DNA from: Microbacterium invictum
GTDB taxonomy: Bacteria; Actinomycetota; Actinomycetes; Actinomycetales; Microbacteriaceae
Length of the DNA stretch: 64,000 nt
NCBI RefSeq assembly: GCF_034421375.1
Contig: NZ_CP139779.1
Coordinates: 1,984,001 to 2,048,000 of the forward strand
Direction: 5' to 3'
In this document: positions 42,080 to 52,832 of the stretch, piece by piece
Layout of the letters: every line of letters begins with the position of its first letter
Numbering within the stretch: position 1 is the first letter of the stretch
Made by a program: the position numbers and the translations under genes
The notes under the pieces: model-generated
Seen by the model: the letters and a program-made list of their open reading frames with translations, nothing else
Told to the model about the DNA's origin: nothing
Databases searched by the model: none

Positions 42080-42838
42080 TCAGTCCTCCGCTTCGAGCTC
42101 GGCCTGCACCTCGGGGGTCAGGTCGAGATTGCTGAAGACGTTCTGCACGTCGTCGCTGTCCTCGAGGGCGTCGATCAGCCGGAACACCTTCCGCGCGGTG
42201 TCGGCGTCGACCTCGACCTTGAGGTTGGGGACGAACTCGACGTCGGCCGAGTCGTAGTCGATCCCGGCGTCCTGGAGCGCCGTGCGCACCGACACCAGCT
42301 CGCTGGCCTCGGTGATGACCGCGAAGCCCTGGCCGTGCGGCTCGACCTCTTCGGCGCCGGCGTCGAGGACGGCCAGCATGACGTCATCCTCGCTCGTCCC
42401 CTCACCGGGGACGACGATCACGCCCTTGCGGGTGAAGTTGTAGGCGACACTTCCGGGATCGGCGAGGTTGCCCCCGTTCCGCGACAGCGCGGTGCGTACC
42501 TCGGCGGCGGCGCGGTTGCGGTTGTCGGTCAGACACTCGATCATGAGCGCCACGCCGTTCGGACCGTATCCCTCGTACATGATCGAGGTGTACTCGACCG
42601 CTTCGCCGCCGATCCCCGCACCGCGCTTGATCGCGCGGTCGATGTTGTCGTTGGGGACGGAGGTCTTCTTGGCCTTCTGCACGGCGTCGTACAGGGTCGG
42701 GTTGCCGGAGAGGTCGGCACCGCCGATCTTGGCGGCGACCTCGATGTTCTTGATGAGCTTGGCGAACGACTTCGCACGGCGGGCGTCGATGACGGCCTTC
42801 TTGTGCTTGGTGGTCGCCCACTTGGAGTGGCCGGACAT
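42080..42838 (-). CDS. YebC/PmpR-family translation/transcription factor
   Basis: This 252-aa protein starts with the diagnostic [21 protein letters not shown]. It contains [13 protein letters not shown] near 80, [19 protein letters not shown] near 105 and an acidic C-terminus. The family was annotated as transcriptional regulators and recent work on relatives supports a role in relieving ribosome stalling. It is followed by ruvC in the conserved order. The ATG is seven bases from TAGAAT (42846-42851), suggesting a leaderless start. Confidence 0.95.
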   Translation of the reverse strand: MSGHSKWATTKHKKAVIDARRAKSFAKLIKNIEVAAKIGGADLSGNPTLYDAVQKAKKTSVPNDNIDRAIKRGAGIGGEAVEYTSIMYEGYGPNGVALMIECLTDNRNRAAAEVRTALSRNGGNLADPGSVAYNFTRKGVIVVPGEGTSEDDVMLAVLDAGAEEVEPHGQGFAVITEASELVSVRTALQDAGIDYDSADVEFVPNLKVEVDADTARKVFRLIDALEDSDDVQNVFSNLDLTPEVQAELEAED

Positions 42839-42845
42839 GCCATCG

Positions 42846-42851
42846 ATTCTA
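42846..42851 (-). promoter_or_regulatory. -10 box of leaderless yebC promoter
   Basis: TAGAAT (minus strand) lies seven bases upstream of the ATG and no Shine-Dalgarno is present. Confidence 0.5.
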
Positions 42852-42926
42852 GCCGCGCCTCTCCTCCCGCCCCCGCGACCCCTCCCCGTCCCCTCCCCGT
42901 CGCCGCCCGCGGCCCCCCTCCCCGTC

Positions 42927-43001
42927 CCCGCGAGAGTGCATCTGCGCGCCGAGGGCGCGGAACGCACCCGCATCCTCGGCGCCCCGTTGCACTCTCGCGG
43001 G
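42927..43001. repeat. Nested perfect inverted repeat (REP-like)
   Basis: Outer arms CCCGCGAGAGTGCA (42927-42940) and TGCACTCTCGCGGG (42988-43001) are perfectly complementary. Inner arms GCGCCGAGG (42946-42954) and CCTCGGCGC (42974-42982) are also perfect. The whole can fold into a ~75-base two-stem hairpin. It lies between the divergent yebC and decarboxylase genes, where no terminator is needed. Confidence 0.8.
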
Positions 43002-43008
43002 AGCAGCG

Positions 43009-43063
43009 GGACACTGTCGCCATGGGAGGACACTGTCGCCATGGAGGACACTGTCGCCATGGA
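43009..43063 (+). repeat. Three tandem copies of an SD-plus-start unit
   Basis: GGACACTGTCGCCATGG occurs three times, at 43009, 43028 and 43046 (spacing 19 then 18 bases). Each unit supplies an ATG, and copies two and three are preceded by GGAGG. ATG 2 (43041) and ATG 3 (43059) are in frame with the decarboxylase; ATG 1 (43022) is in another frame and leads only to a short peptide. Confidence 0.85.
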
Positions 43064-44442
43064 TGAGCGCGACGCGGCGCTGGACGCCGCCCACCAGGCG
43101 GCGGCGGACTTCCTCGCCTCTCTACCCGACCGCCCCGTCTGGCCGCGGGCGAGCGTCGAGGAGATGACCGCTGCGCTGGGCGGGCCGCTCCCCCGCACCG
43201 GCACTCCTGCTCCCGAGGTGATCCGCAGCCTCGCCGCCCGCGCCGACCCGGGCCTGGTCGCCATCCCCGGCGGGCGGTTCTTCGGCTTCGTCATCGGCGG
43301 TACGCTCCCGGCAGCGCTCGCCGCCGACTGGCTGGTGTCGGCCTGGGACCAGAACTCCGGCACGAGCGCCATGACCACCGCCACCGTCGCGCTGGAGCGC
43401 ATCGCCGGAGAGTGGCTGCTGGGAGATCCTCGACCTTCCCCGCGGCGCCTCCGTCGGGTTCGTCACGGGCGCCCAGGTGTCCAACTTCGTCTGCCTCTCC
43501 GTCGCCCGGCACGCACTTCTTCGGCGCCGCGGCTGGGACTTCACCCGGCAGGGGCTCGCCGGATCACCGCCCGTGCGGCTCGTCGTCGGCCGCGACCGCC
43601 ACGGGTCGGTCGATCGCGCGGCGCGCTTCCTCGGGCTCGGCGTGGCCGACACGGTCGTCGTCGATTCCGACACGGACGGCCGGATGAGACCGGACGCCCT
43701 CGCCCGCGCTCTCGACGAGCAGACCACGGCGGATGCGGCGACGATCGTCTGCCTGCAGGCGGGCGAAGTCCACACCGGAGCCTTCGACCCGTTCGCCGAG
43801 CTCATCCCGATCGCGAAGTCGCACGGGGCGTGGGTCCACGTCGACGGCGCATTCGGTCTGTGGGCGGCGGCCTCGCCGCGCCTTCACGCCCTCACCTGGG
43901 GAGTGGATGCGGCCGACTCGTGGACCACCGATGCCCACAAGACCCTCAACGTCCCCTACGACTGCGGCATGGCCATCGTCCGAGACCCGGCCGACTCGAT
44001 CGCGATGTTCCGCGCGGGCGGCGATTACCTCATGTACACGGGGTTCGACCCCTGGGATGTCACGCCGGAACTGTCGCGCCGGGCTCGGGGCGTGCCGGTG
44101 TGGGCGGCCCTGGCCTCGCTCGGCCGCGAGGGCGTGGAAGCCCTGGTCGATCGGCTGCACGGCAACGCCCGCCGGCTGGAACGGGGCCTTCGCGCCATCC
44201 CGGGGGTGACGGTGGTGTGCACGCCCGACTTCACCCAGGTGATGTTCCGCCTGCATGACGACGATGCGACCCAGGAACTCGGGCGCACCATCCTGCAGGA
44301 GGGCACGGCCGCTCTCACCGGAGCGCACTGGCGCGGGCGTGCCGTGCTGCGCTGCTCGATGTCGTCGTGGGTGACGTCCGACGACGACATCGACCTCACC
44401 CTGGCCGCGATCGCCCGCCTGACCTCGCCCGCGGTCATCTGA
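43041..44442 (+). pseudogene. PLP-dependent decarboxylase/aminotransferase, frameshifted
   Basis: Two reading frames together make one pyridoxal-phosphate-dependent decarboxylase-family protein of about 466 aa. Frame one runs from [14 protein letters not shown] to AGEWLL (ending near 43421); frame two continues as [22 protein letters not shown]. Frame two contains VHVDGAFG and the PLP-lysine motif DAHKTLNVPYDCG. Removing one G from GGG at 43421-43423 restores a continuous GEWLLEILDLP. It is either a genuine pseudogene or a base-calling error; the intact downstream catalytic region favours a recent or artefactual change. The substrate is unknown. Confidence 0.85.
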
Positions 44443-44472
44443 CCGCTCGCGTCGACGGCGCAGGCGCCGGAC

Positions 44473-45058
44473 TCAGGCCCGCGATGCCACGCGATCGAGG
44501 AAGCGGCGGTGGAACCGGGTCTCTCCCGAGACCTCGGGGTGGAACGCGATCCCCAGCAGGGCGCCCTGCTCGACGGCGACCACCCTTCCGCCCGCGAGCG
44601 ACGCGAGCGCCCGGGCGCGAGGTCCGACGTCGGTGACGAGCGGGGCCCGGATGAAAGCGGCGCGGACGGACGGCCCGGAGAAGCCGTCGACCGCCAGCTC
44701 GGTCTCGAACGACTCGACCTGTCCGCCGAACGCGTTCCGCCTCACCGTCACGTCGAGTCCTCCGAAGGTCTGCTGTCCCGCGATCGCGTCCTCCAGGCGG
44801 TCGGCGAGGAGGATGAGCCCCGCGCACGTGCCGAACACCGGCATCCCGTCCGCGATCGCCCGGCGGACCGGGTCCTGCATCCCGAACGCGCGCGCGAGCT
44901 TGTCGATCGTGGTCGACTCCCCACCCGGGATCACCAGTCCGTCGACGGCTGCGAGCTCGTCGGGCCGGCGGACGAGTGCGACCTCCGCGCCGAGCCCGGA
45001 AAACACCCTGGCGTGCTCCCGCACGTCCCCCTGGAGGGAGAGGATGCCGACGCGGGAC

Positions 45059-45069
<11 letters not shown>
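44473..45069 (-). CDS. pdxT: Pyridoxal 5'-phosphate synthase glutaminase subunit
   Basis: This 198-aa glutaminase supplies ammonia to PdxS for PLP synthesis. It has [13 protein letters not shown] near residue 7, VIPGGESTT near 45, the nucleophile in [11 protein letters not shown] near 80, and the His-Glu pair in AFHPEVSGE near 176. The start is GTG, overlapping the pdxS stop by 11 bases. Confidence 0.96.
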
Positions 45070-45952
<883 letters not shown>

Positions 45953-45975
45953 CGATCCTCTCGAGGGGGGGAATT

Positions 45976-46016
45976 TTGACCTAGGCCAGAAAATACCATG
46001 ACCTACGGCGTAGGCT
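45976..46016. promoter_or_regulatory. PdxR operator and divergent promoters of pdxST and pdxR
   Basis: The gap carries the direct repeat TGACCTA at 45977-45983 and 45999-46005 (22-base period, two helical turns) and a palindrome CCTACGGCGTAGG at 46002-46014. TAGGCT at 46011-46016 lies seven bases before the pdxR ATG, so pdxR is likely leaderless. MocR/PdxR regulators typically bind such direct and inverted half-sites; binding here is inferred. Confidence 0.65.
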
Positions 46017-46023
46017 GATCGGG

Positions 46024-47364
46024 ATGACGGCAACCGACCTGCGCCACGCGATCCGCGGCACCACCGCGGCCGAGATCGCCCGCAGCATCCGTTCCTCGAT
46101 CGAGGAGGGCATCCTCTCCCCCGGCCAGTCCCTCCCGCCCGTCCGCGATCTCGCCGCGGCGCTCGGAGTCAACCGCAACACCGTCGTCGCCGCCTACCGG
46201 CAGCTCGGCCAGGCGGCCCTCGTGGTCTCGCGCGGTCGCGGTGGCACCCGGGTGGCCGACCGGGCGCCGGTCGCACAGGAAGGCTTCGCCCCCGACACGG
46301 TTCTGCGCGATGTCGGCACCGGCAACCCCGACCCCGCTCTCATCCCCGACCTCGCGCCGGCGCTCGGGCGGATCGCCTCACGGCCCGTGCTCTACGGCGA
46401 ACCCGTCGTCGATGCGGAGCTCGCCGCGTGGGCGGGGGCCTGGTTCGCACCCGATGTGCTGGCCGACGAGATGCGCATCACCGTCACCAACGGCGCGGTC
46501 GACGCCCTCGAGCGGCTGCTCGCACAGGCCCTCACGCGCGACGACGCGGTGGCGCTCGAGGACCCGTGCTTCCTCTCCGCCCTCCACACCGTCCGGGTCG
46601 GCGGGTACCGGCCGATCCCCGTCCCCGTCGACGACGAGGGGATGACGGTGGCGGGCCTTTCGGTGGCGCTGCACGCCGGAGCTCGCGCGGTCGTCTGCAC
46701 CCCGCGCGCCCAGAACCCCACCGGTGCGGGGATGACCGCGGAACGCGCCGAAGCCCTGCGGAGCGTGCTCGCGCAGCATCCCTACGTCCTGGTCGTCGAG
46801 GACGACCACTACTCCCTGCTTTCGCGTCGTCCCTACCTCTCGCTCATCCCGGCAGGGCACCGCCGCTGGGCGCTGGTGCGCTCGGTGTCGAAGTTCCTGG
46901 GGCCGGACATGTGTCTCGCCCTCGCCGCGACCGACCCCGACACGGCCGAACGCCTCGCCACGCGCCTGAGTCCGGGGACGACGTGGGTCAGCCACCTTCT
47001 TCAACGCCTGGCCTTGGCGCAGCTTACTGAACCCGGAGCCCGCGCGACCATCGACAAGGCGGCGGAGCACTACGCCGCCCGCAACGCCCGCGTCGCCGCC
47101 TTCCTGCGCGACGCGGGCCTCGACGCGACGGCGCGGGACGGCCTGAACCTGTGGGTCGACACCGGCGCGTCGTCTCGGGCGGTGTCGGAGCAACTGATGC
47201 GCCGCGGCTGGCTCGCGCGCACCGGAGACGAGTTCTCACTGCGCACCGATGCGCCCAGCACGCACCTCCGCCTCACCGTCCACGATCTCGACGACGCCGA
47301 CGCTCAGGCGCTCGCCCGCGATCTGTCCGCCGCCGCGCACGCCGCGGCCCTCACCGAAGGATGA
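46024..47364 (+). CDS. pdxR: MocR/GntR-family PLP-sensing activator PdxR
   Basis: This 446-aa protein has an N-terminal GntR winged helix ([31 protein letters not shown], residues ~38-68). It continues as an aminotransferase class I fold binding PLP, with Lys in [10 protein letters not shown] near 290. The position divergent from pdxST matches PdxR regulators that activate PLP synthesis when PLP is low. pdxY follows after seven bases and is probably co-transcribed. Confidence 0.92.
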   Translation: MTATDLRHAIRGTTAAEIARSIRSSIEEGILSPGQSLPPVRDLAAALGVNRNTVVAAYRQLGQAALVVSRGRGGTRVADRAPVAQEGFAPDTVLRDVGTGNPDPALIPDLAPALGRIASRPVLYGEPVVDAELAAWAGAWFAPDVLADEMRITVTNGAVDALERLLAQALTRDDAVALEDPCFLSALHTVRVGGYRPIPVPVDDEGMTVAGLSVALHAGARAVVCTPRAQNPTGAGMTAERAEALRSVLAQHPYVLVVEDDHYSLLSRRPYLSLIPAGHRRWALVRSVSKFLGPDMCLALAATDPDTAERLATRLSPGTTWVSHLLQRLALAQLTEPGARATIDKAAEHYAARNARVAAFLRDAGLDATARDGLNLWVDTGASSRAVSEQLMRRGWLARTGDEFSLRTDAPSTHLRLTVHDLDDADAQALARDLSAAAHAAALTEG

Positions 47365-47371
47365 TGCTCCC

Positions 47372-48223
47372 GTGAAGATCCTCTCCATCCAGTCCGCGGT
47401 CGCGCACGGCCACGTCGGAAACTCCGCGGCGGTCTTCCCGCTGCAGCGGATCGGCGTCGAGGTCCTGCCGGTCTACACGGTGAACTTCTCCAACCACACC
47501 GGATACGGGGCCTGGCGCGGGCCCCTCATCCCCCCGACCGACGTCGCCGAGGTGCTCACCGGGGTCGAGGAGCGCGGGGTGTTCGGGCAGATCGACGCCG
47601 TCCTGTCGGGGTACCAGGGCAGCGAGGGCATCGGCGACGTCATCGTCGACGCCGTGCGCCGGGTGAAGGCCGCGAATCCCGATGCGCTCTACGCGTGCGA
47701 TCCGGTGATGGGGAACGCCCGCTCCGGATGCTTCGTTGCCCCCGCCATTCCCGTGCTGCTGCGCGAACGGGTCGTCCCCGTGGCCGACATCATCACCCCC
47801 AACCAGTTCGAGCTCGGCTTCCTCACCGATACCGAGCCGCTGTCGCTGGAGTCGACGCTGGACTCCGTCGACGCCGCCCGCGCGATGGGTCCGCGAACCG
47901 TGCTCGTGACGAGCGTGGAGCGCCCCGAGCGCGAGGAGGGCACCCTCGAGATGCTGGCGGTCGACGACGCCGGGGCGTGGATCGTGCAGACTCCCCAGCT
48001 GCCGATGAAGGCGAACGGCTCGGGAGACGTCACCGCCGCGCTCTTCACCGCGCACTATCTGCGCACCCGCAGTGCGGCCGAGGCGCTGGCGCGCACCGTG
48101 TCGAGCGTCTTCGATCTTCTCGCGCTGACCCTCGAATCCGGCGAACGGGAACTCCAGCTCGTCGAGGCGCAGGAATACTATGCGCACCCGCGGATGCAGT
48201 TCCCCGTCGCGCAGGTGCGCTGA
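47372..48223 (+). CDS. pdxY: Pyridoxal kinase
   Basis: This 283-aa ribokinase-fold enzyme salvages pyridoxal to PLP. It contains ILSIQSAVAHGHVGNSAAVFPLQRIG at the N-terminus, LSGYQGS near 72, CDPVMGN near 108 and the catalytic NGSGDVTAALF near 210. The start is GTG; GAAGGA overlaps the end of pdxR. Salvage and de novo PLP synthesis thus share one locus. Confidence 0.95.
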   Translation: MKILSIQSAVAHGHVGNSAAVFPLQRIGVEVLPVYTVNFSNHTGYGAWRGPLIPPTDVAEVLTGVEERGVFGQIDAVLSGYQGSEGIGDVIVDAVRRVKAANPDALYACDPVMGNARSGCFVAPAIPVLLRERVVPVADIITPNQFELGFLTDTEPLSLESTLDSVDAARAMGPRTVLVTSVERPEREEGTLEMLAVDDAGAWIVQTPQLPMKANGSGDVTAALFTAHYLRTRSAAEALARTVSSVFDLLALTLESGERELQLVEAQEYYAHPRMQFPVAQVR

Positions 48224-48242
48224 GGGCGGCCCGCCCGCGCGT

Positions 48243-48842
48243 TCAGCCGTAGACCTCGGTGAACGCCGCTTCCCACTGGGGTCCGTCCTCGGGGCAGAGG
48301 AACCCGGCGCCGAAGACCATGACGCTCGCCACGTTCCGCTCGGCGGCGAGGCGCTGATCGGCGCTGAAGTCGGCGGGGATCAGCTGCGCGAAGACCGGCG
48401 ACGAGGCGACGTGGGCCTGGAGGAGGGATGCGTCGACCTCGTGATAGTTGAGGATCGCCGTCTCGCACGCGTCGGCGGCGAGCGCGAGCGAGATGCTCTC
48501 GGTCTGGGCGTCCCACGTTCCGCCCTGCGACTCGATGAACGCCCGCTGCTGGGCGATGAACTCCTGCTGTGCGGGCGTGACCGCCACGAGCGGTGAGCCG
48601 TCGAGGGGAAGCTGCTGGTCGGCGAGGAACTGGTCGCGTTCGGCGAGAGCGTCGGCCATCGGATCGTCGCCGTCCGCGTCGTCGCTCGCCGAGGGCGTGG
48701 GAGCCGACGGCGTGGGAGCCGACGAGGGGGCCGCGGGGGTCGACGAGCTCTCGGCCTCGACGGGGATCGAGAACGAGCAGCCCGCGATGCTCAGGGCGAC
48801 GACGATGAGGGATGCGGCTGCGGCGCTCGAGCGTGAAGGCAT
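48243..48842 (-). CDS. Secreted lipoprotein, unknown function
   Basis: This 199-aa protein has a lipoprotein signal (MPSRSSAAAASLIVVALSIAGC, lipobox LSIAGC), then a Ser/Pro/Thr-rich linker (residues ~25-60) and a soluble domain with two further Cys (AADACETAIL, AGFLCPED) that may form a disulphide. It will be anchored outside the membrane. The ATG is seven bases after TACGGT (48850-48855), suggesting a leaderless start. No family is recognised. Confidence 0.85.
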   Translation of the reverse strand: MPSRSSAAAASLIVVALSIAGCSFSIPVEAESSSTPAAPSSAPTPSAPTPSASDDADGDDPMADALAERDQFLADQQLPLDGSPLVAVTPAQQEFIAQQRAFIESQGGTWDAQTESISLALAADACETAILNYHEVDASLLQAHVASSPVFAQLIPADFSADQRLAAERNVASVMVFGAGFLCPEDGPQWEAAFTEVYG

Positions 48843-48908
48843 GCCCGTCACCGTATCGGTCCGCAGGATGGTGCGCCGGGGGTTGTCCACACCCCCGATC
48901 CAGCGGTA

Positions 48909-49463
48909 TCAGGCGGGCCAGGCGTCGGCGATCGCGACCCGCACGTCACCGAGGAGCTGCGGGAGGGCCTTGGTCTTGGCGATGATCGGGAAGAAGTTCG
49001 CGTCCGTCGCCCACCGCGGCACGATGTGCTGATGAAGGTGCGCGGCCACGCCGGCCCCCGCCACCGCACCCTGGTTCATGCCGATGTTGAAGCCGTCGCA
49101 GCGCGAGACCTTCCGCAGCACCCGCATCGCGGTCTGGGTGAGAGCGCCGATCTCGGCCACCTCTTCCGGCGTCGCCTCGTCGTAGGTGGCGATGTGCCGA
49201 TAGGGGCAGACGAGAAGATGCCCGGAGTTGTACGGAAAGAGGTTCAGAAGGACGTACGCCGTCTCGCCGCGGAAGACGATCAGTCCGTCCTCGTCGGACT
49301 TCCGCGGGGCCTCGTCGAACGGACACACCTCGCGCAGCGGCTCGGGGCCGGCCTGGATGTACGCCATCCGGTGAGGCGTCCACAGGCGTTGGAACTCGTC
49401 GGGGACGCCTGCCAGCTCCGCGGCGGCGACGAGGTCGTCGCCGCCGCGGTCGGCGTCAGACAC
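48909..49463 (-). CDS. HIT-domain protein, Ap4A phosphorylase/hydrolase-like
   Basis: This 184-aa histidine-triad protein has the active-site motif [10 protein letters not shown] near residue 145 and the family blocks CPFDE near 48 and [19 protein letters not shown] near 73. Mycobacterial orthologues next to thrS (Rv2613c-like) act on diadenosine tetraphosphate, which aminoacyl-tRNA synthetases produce. Its ATG overlaps the thrS stop by eight bases, so the two are coupled. Confidence 0.92.
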   Translation of the reverse strand: MSDADRGGDDLVAAAELAGVPDEFQRLWTPHRMAYIQAGPEPLREVCPFDEAPRKSDEDGLIVFRGETAYVLLNLFPYNSGHLLVCPYRHIATYDEATPEEVAEIGALTQTAMRVLRKVSRCDGFNIGMNQGAVAGAGVAAHLHQHIVPRWATDANFFPIIAKTKALPQLLGDVRVAIADAWPA

Positions 49464-51462
49464 CGAAGTCCTCGGCGGTGTTCACGAGCAGGTGGCCGTC
49501 GATGGCGGCGCGGATGCGCCGGACCGCGTCATCCACGGCGATCCCGTTCTCCTGGGTGCCGTCACGGAACCGGAACGACACCGTGCCCGCCGACCGGTCC
49601 TGCTCGCCGGCGATGAGGATCAGCGGCACCTTCTGCGTGGTGTGGGTGCGGATCTTCTTCTGCATGCGGTCGTCGCTGTGATCGACCTCGGCGCGCACGC
49701 CCTCGCCGCGCAGTCGCCCCACGATCTGGTCGAGGTAGTCGGCGTACTCCTCCGCGACCGGCACCCCCACGACCTGCACGGGCGAGAGCCAGACCGGGAA
49801 GGCGCCGGCGTAGTGCTCCAGGAGGATCGCGAAGAACCGCTCGATGGATCCGAACAGCGCCCGGTGGATCATGATCGGGCGCTTCTTCTGACCGTCGCGG
49901 TCGGTGTACTCGAGCTCGAACCGCTCCGGCAGATTGGGGTCGACCTGGACCGTCGACAGCTGCCAGGTGCGGCCGATCGCGTCGCGGGTCTTCAGGTCGA
50001 TCTTCGGTCCGTAGAACGCCGCCTCGCCGGGGACCTCGGTGAGCTTCAGACCGCTCGCGACCGCGACGTTGCGGAGCGCATCGGTGGAGTACTCCCAGAA
50101 CTCGTCCGAGCCGATCCACTTCTCCTTCTCGTCATCGCGCATCGACAGCTCGAGCTCGAAGTCGTCGAGACCGAAATCGCGCAGCATCGAGATGACGAAC
50201 TCCAGCACGCGGGTCGCCTCCCCCTCCAGCTGCTCGGGGGTGACGAAGAGGTGCGAGTCGTCCTGGGTGAATCCGCGCACACGGGTGAGTCCGTGGAGCG
50301 CCCCCGAGAGCTCGTTGCGATACACGGTCCCGTTCTCGGCGAGGCGCATCGGCAGGTCGCGGTAGCTGCGCGCACGCTCCTTGAAGATCAGGATGTGCAT
50401 CGGGCAGTTCATGGGCTTGAGGTAGTAGTCCTGCCCCGCCTTGGTGACGACACCCTCGGCGTCCCGCTCCTCATCCAAGGTGATCGGCGGGAACATCCCC
50501 TCCCGGTAGGTCACCAGGTGGTTGGACTGCAGGAACAGGTCCTCCTTGGAGATGTGCGGGGTGTAGACGTAGGTGTAGCCGCCTTCGATGTGACGACGCC
50601 GGGCGTGCTGCTCCATCTCGCCGCGGACGATTCCGCCACGGGGATGCCACACCGACAGTCCCGATCCGATCTCCTCGGGGAACGAGAACAGGTCCAGGTC
50701 GCGGCCGAGCTTGCGGTGGTCGCGCTTGGCCGCCTCCTCCAGGCGATGCTGATAGGCCCGCAGGTCGTCCTTCGACGCCCAGGCGGTGCCGTAGATGCGC
50801 TGCAGCTGCGGGTTCTTCTCGCTCCCCCGCCAGTAGGCCCCGGCCACGCGCTGAAGGGCCCAGCCGTTGCCGATGGAGCGGGTGTTGGGCACGTGCGGAC
50901 CTCGGCAGAGGTCCTTCCACACCGTCTCGCCGTCGCGGTCGACGTTGTCGTAGATGGTCAGCTCGCCGGCTCCCACCTCGACCGACGCACCCTCGGTCTT
51001 GTCGGCTCCGCCCTTCAGCCCGATCAGCTCGAGCTTGAACGGCTCGGACGCGAGCTCGGCCCGCGCCTCCTCGTCGGTGACGACACGTCTGACGAATCGC
51101 TGACCCTCGCGGACGATGCGCTGCATCTCCTTCTCGATGGCTTTCAGGTCGTCGGGGGTGAAGGGCTGGTCCACGCCGAAGTCGTAGTAGAACCCGTCGG
51201 TGATGGGCGGCCCGATTCCGAGGTTCGCCTGCGGAACGGTGCGCTGCACGGCCTGCGCCAGGACATGCGCGGTCGAGTGCCGCAGGATCGACAGACCCTC
51301 GGGGCTGTCGATGGTGATGGGCTCGACGTCGTCGCCGTCGTCGACGGGCGTTGCGAGGTCTCGTGGTTCGCCGTTCACGCGCATGGCGATCACGGACTTG
51401 TCGGGGAAGAGCGCGAAGCCGTCGGCGCGGGCGGATTCGTCCGACGAGAAGGCGTCAGTCAC
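49456..51462 (-). CDS. thrS: Threonyl-tRNA synthetase
   Basis: This 668-aa enzyme has a short TGS-like N-terminus, the editing domain with [13 protein letters not shown] near residue 60 and the zinc-binding class II core ([21 protein letters not shown] near 350, [13 protein letters not shown] near 395), and an anticodon domain at the C-terminus ([17 protein letters not shown]). The start is GTG. A possible leader peptide and hairpin lie upstream (51514-51602). Confidence 0.97.
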   Translation of the reverse strand: MTDAFSSDESARADGFALFPDKSVIAMRVNGEPRDLATPVDDGDDVEPITIDSPEGLSILRHSTAHVLAQAVQRTVPQANLGIGPPITDGFYYDFGVDQPFTPDDLKAIEKEMQRIVREGQRFVRRVVTDEEARAELASEPFKLELIGLKGGADKTEGASVEVGAGELTIYDNVDRDGETVWKDLCRGPHVPNTRSIGNGWALQRVAGAYWRGSEKNPQLQRIYGTAWASKDDLRAYQHRLEEAAKRDHRKLGRDLDLFSFPEEIGSGLSVWHPRGGIVRGEMEQHARRRHIEGGYTYVYTPHISKEDLFLQSNHLVTYREGMFPPITLDEERDAEGVVTKAGQDYYLKPMNCPMHILIFKERARSYRDLPMRLAENGTVYRNELSGALHGLTRVRGFTQDDSHLFVTPEQLEGEATRVLEFVISMLRDFGLDDFELELSMRDDEKEKWIGSDEFWEYSTDALRNVAVASGLKLTEVPGEAAFYGPKIDLKTRDAIGRTWQLSTVQVDPNLPERFELEYTDRDGQKKRPIMIHRALFGSIERFFAILLEHYAGAFPVWLSPVQVVGVPVAEEYADYLDQIVGRLRGEGVRAEVDHSDDRMQKKIRTHTTQKVPLILIAGEQDRSAGTVSFRFRDGTQENGIAVDDAVRRIRAAIDGHLLVNTAEDFGV

Positions 51463-51513
51463 GGAAGTACTCCTGGGTCTCGGTCACGGGTGGTCGGTCA
51501 CGTTCTCAGCTTC

Positions 51514-51602
51514 GGGCGCGTCAGCGCCCCGCCCGCTCAGGCGTCGAGCGTTCGCGTGCCGACCAGGGCGGCGAGAGCCGCGATGCTGGGCCGGGAATCC
51601 AT
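51514..51602 (-). promoter_or_regulatory. Possible thrS leader: short ORF plus hairpin
   Basis: On the minus strand an ATG at 51602 opens a 21-residue ORF ending at 51537 (includes Thr-Arg-Thr near its end). TAGACT lies six bases before that ATG (51609-51614), so the transcript may start at this codon. A stem GGGCGC/GCGCCC (51514-51529) follows the ORF stop, some 50 bases before thrS. This looks like a translated leader that could sense Thr-tRNA supply, but only two Thr codons are present. Confidence 0.35.
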
Positions 51603-51655
51603 GCCGACAGTCTAGTCAGGTCGGGGGAAACGAACCGGGGCACCATGATGGTGCA

Positions 51656-52813
51656 GTGAAGACCTGGATGCTGGGACTCGGGCTGCTCGCCGCGGGTGCC
51701 GTCGCCCTGCTGACCGGGGTCCTCCCGGCATCCGATCTCCTCGCCGTCGCCGACCGGGTCTGGAGCATCCTCCTTTTCGTCGTCGCGATCACCGTGGTCG
51801 CCGAACTCGCCGCGACCGCCGGGGTCTTCGACATCGCCGCCGCGGCCCTGTCGCGGCTCGCCCGCGGCAGGACCCTTCTGCTGTGGATGCTGGTGGTCGC
51901 CCTCGCGGTCGGCGTCACCGTCTTCCTCTCCCTCGACACCACGGCCGTCCTCCTCACCCCCGTCGTGCTCGCGGTCGCGCGTTCCCACCGGCTGGATCCG
52001 CTGCCCTTCGCCCTTGCCACGGTGTGGATCGCCAACACCGCCTCGCTGCTCCTGCCGATCTCCAACCTGACGAACCTCCTGGCGGTCGAGCGGATCTCGG
52101 GCGGTGACATCCTCGGTTTCGTCGCGCTGATGTGGCCGGCCGCGCTGACGTCGATCCTCGTCTCGGTGGCACTGCTCTTCGTCGTCTTCCGCCGGAGACT
52201 CCGCGGACGGCACGAACCCGCCGCGCCCCCCGTGGTCACCGACCGCGTGCAGCTGAGGATTGCGGCGGGGATCGTCATCGTGCTGCTGCCGCTGCTCGTC
52301 AGCGGCATCCCCCCGTGGATCCCCGCGTGCCTCGCCGCGCTGGCGCTCGTGGCTCTCTTCGCATGGCGCTCGCCGCGGCGGCTCGGCCCGTCACTGGTCC
52401 CGTGGTCGCTGCTGGTCTTCGTGTCGGGCCTCTTCGTCGCCGTCGCCGCCCTCGAAGCGCTGGGGGCGCTTCAGCCGCTGGAGGCACTCATCGGTCCGGG
52501 CGATTCGGCGGCGTCGCTGGCCGGTATCGCGGGGACGGGCGCCGTCGCGGCGAACCTCGCCAACAACCTTCCGGCCTACCTGCTCCTCGAATCCGCCGCC
52601 GACGATCCGGTGCGACTGGGAGCACTGCTGATCGGTGTCAACGCCGGACCCCTCATCACGCCCTGGGCGTCGCTGGCGACCCTGCTCTGGCACGCGCGGG
52701 TCGTGGCAGCCGGGGTCTCGCTGTCGTGGGCGCGTTACGCACTCCTCGGACTGGCCGGCGCGCCGCTCGTCGTCGGCGCCGCGGTGCTCGCGCTCGCCGC
52801 CACCACGGTCTAG
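51656..52813 (+). CDS. SLC13/ArsB-NhaD-type permease
   Basis: This 385-aa protein has about ten hydrophobic helices. It contains FLSLDTTAVLLTPVVLAVAR near residue 95 and the NLANNLPAYLLLESA repeat near 305, the two pseudo-symmetric motifs of ion transporters of the ArsB/NhaD/citrate-permease group. Arsenite, Na+/H+ or dicarboxylate transport are all possible; no ars genes are adjacent. GTG at 51656 is the likely start; ATG at 51668 is an alternative. It is divergent from thrS. Confidence 0.8.
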   Translation: MKTWMLGLGLLAAGAVALLTGVLPASDLLAVADRVWSILLFVVAITVVAELAATAGVFDIAAAALSRLARGRTLLLWMLVVALAVGVTVFLSLDTTAVLLTPVVLAVARSHRLDPLPFALATVWIANTASLLLPISNLTNLLAVERISGGDILGFVALMWPAALTSILVSVALLFVVFRRRLRGRHEPAAPPVVTDRVQLRIAAGIVIVLLPLLVSGIPPWIPACLAALALVALFAWRSPRRLGPSLVPWSLLVFVSGLFVAVAALEALGALQPLEALIGPGDSAASLAGIAGTGAVAANLANNLPAYLLLESAADDPVRLGALLIGVNAGPLITPWASLATLLWHARVVAAGVSLSWARYALLGLAGAPLVVGAAVLALAATTV

Positions 52814-52832
52814 GTGCTGCGTCCGCGCAGCA

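Noticed and set aside
43009..43063. Short CRISPR-like array
   Set aside because: The units are directly contiguous with no spacers and include start codons; it is a tandem duplication.
51463..51655. T-box riboswitch upstream of thrS
   Set aside because: No T-box sequence, specifier stem or terminator was seen; only a short ORF and a small hairpin.
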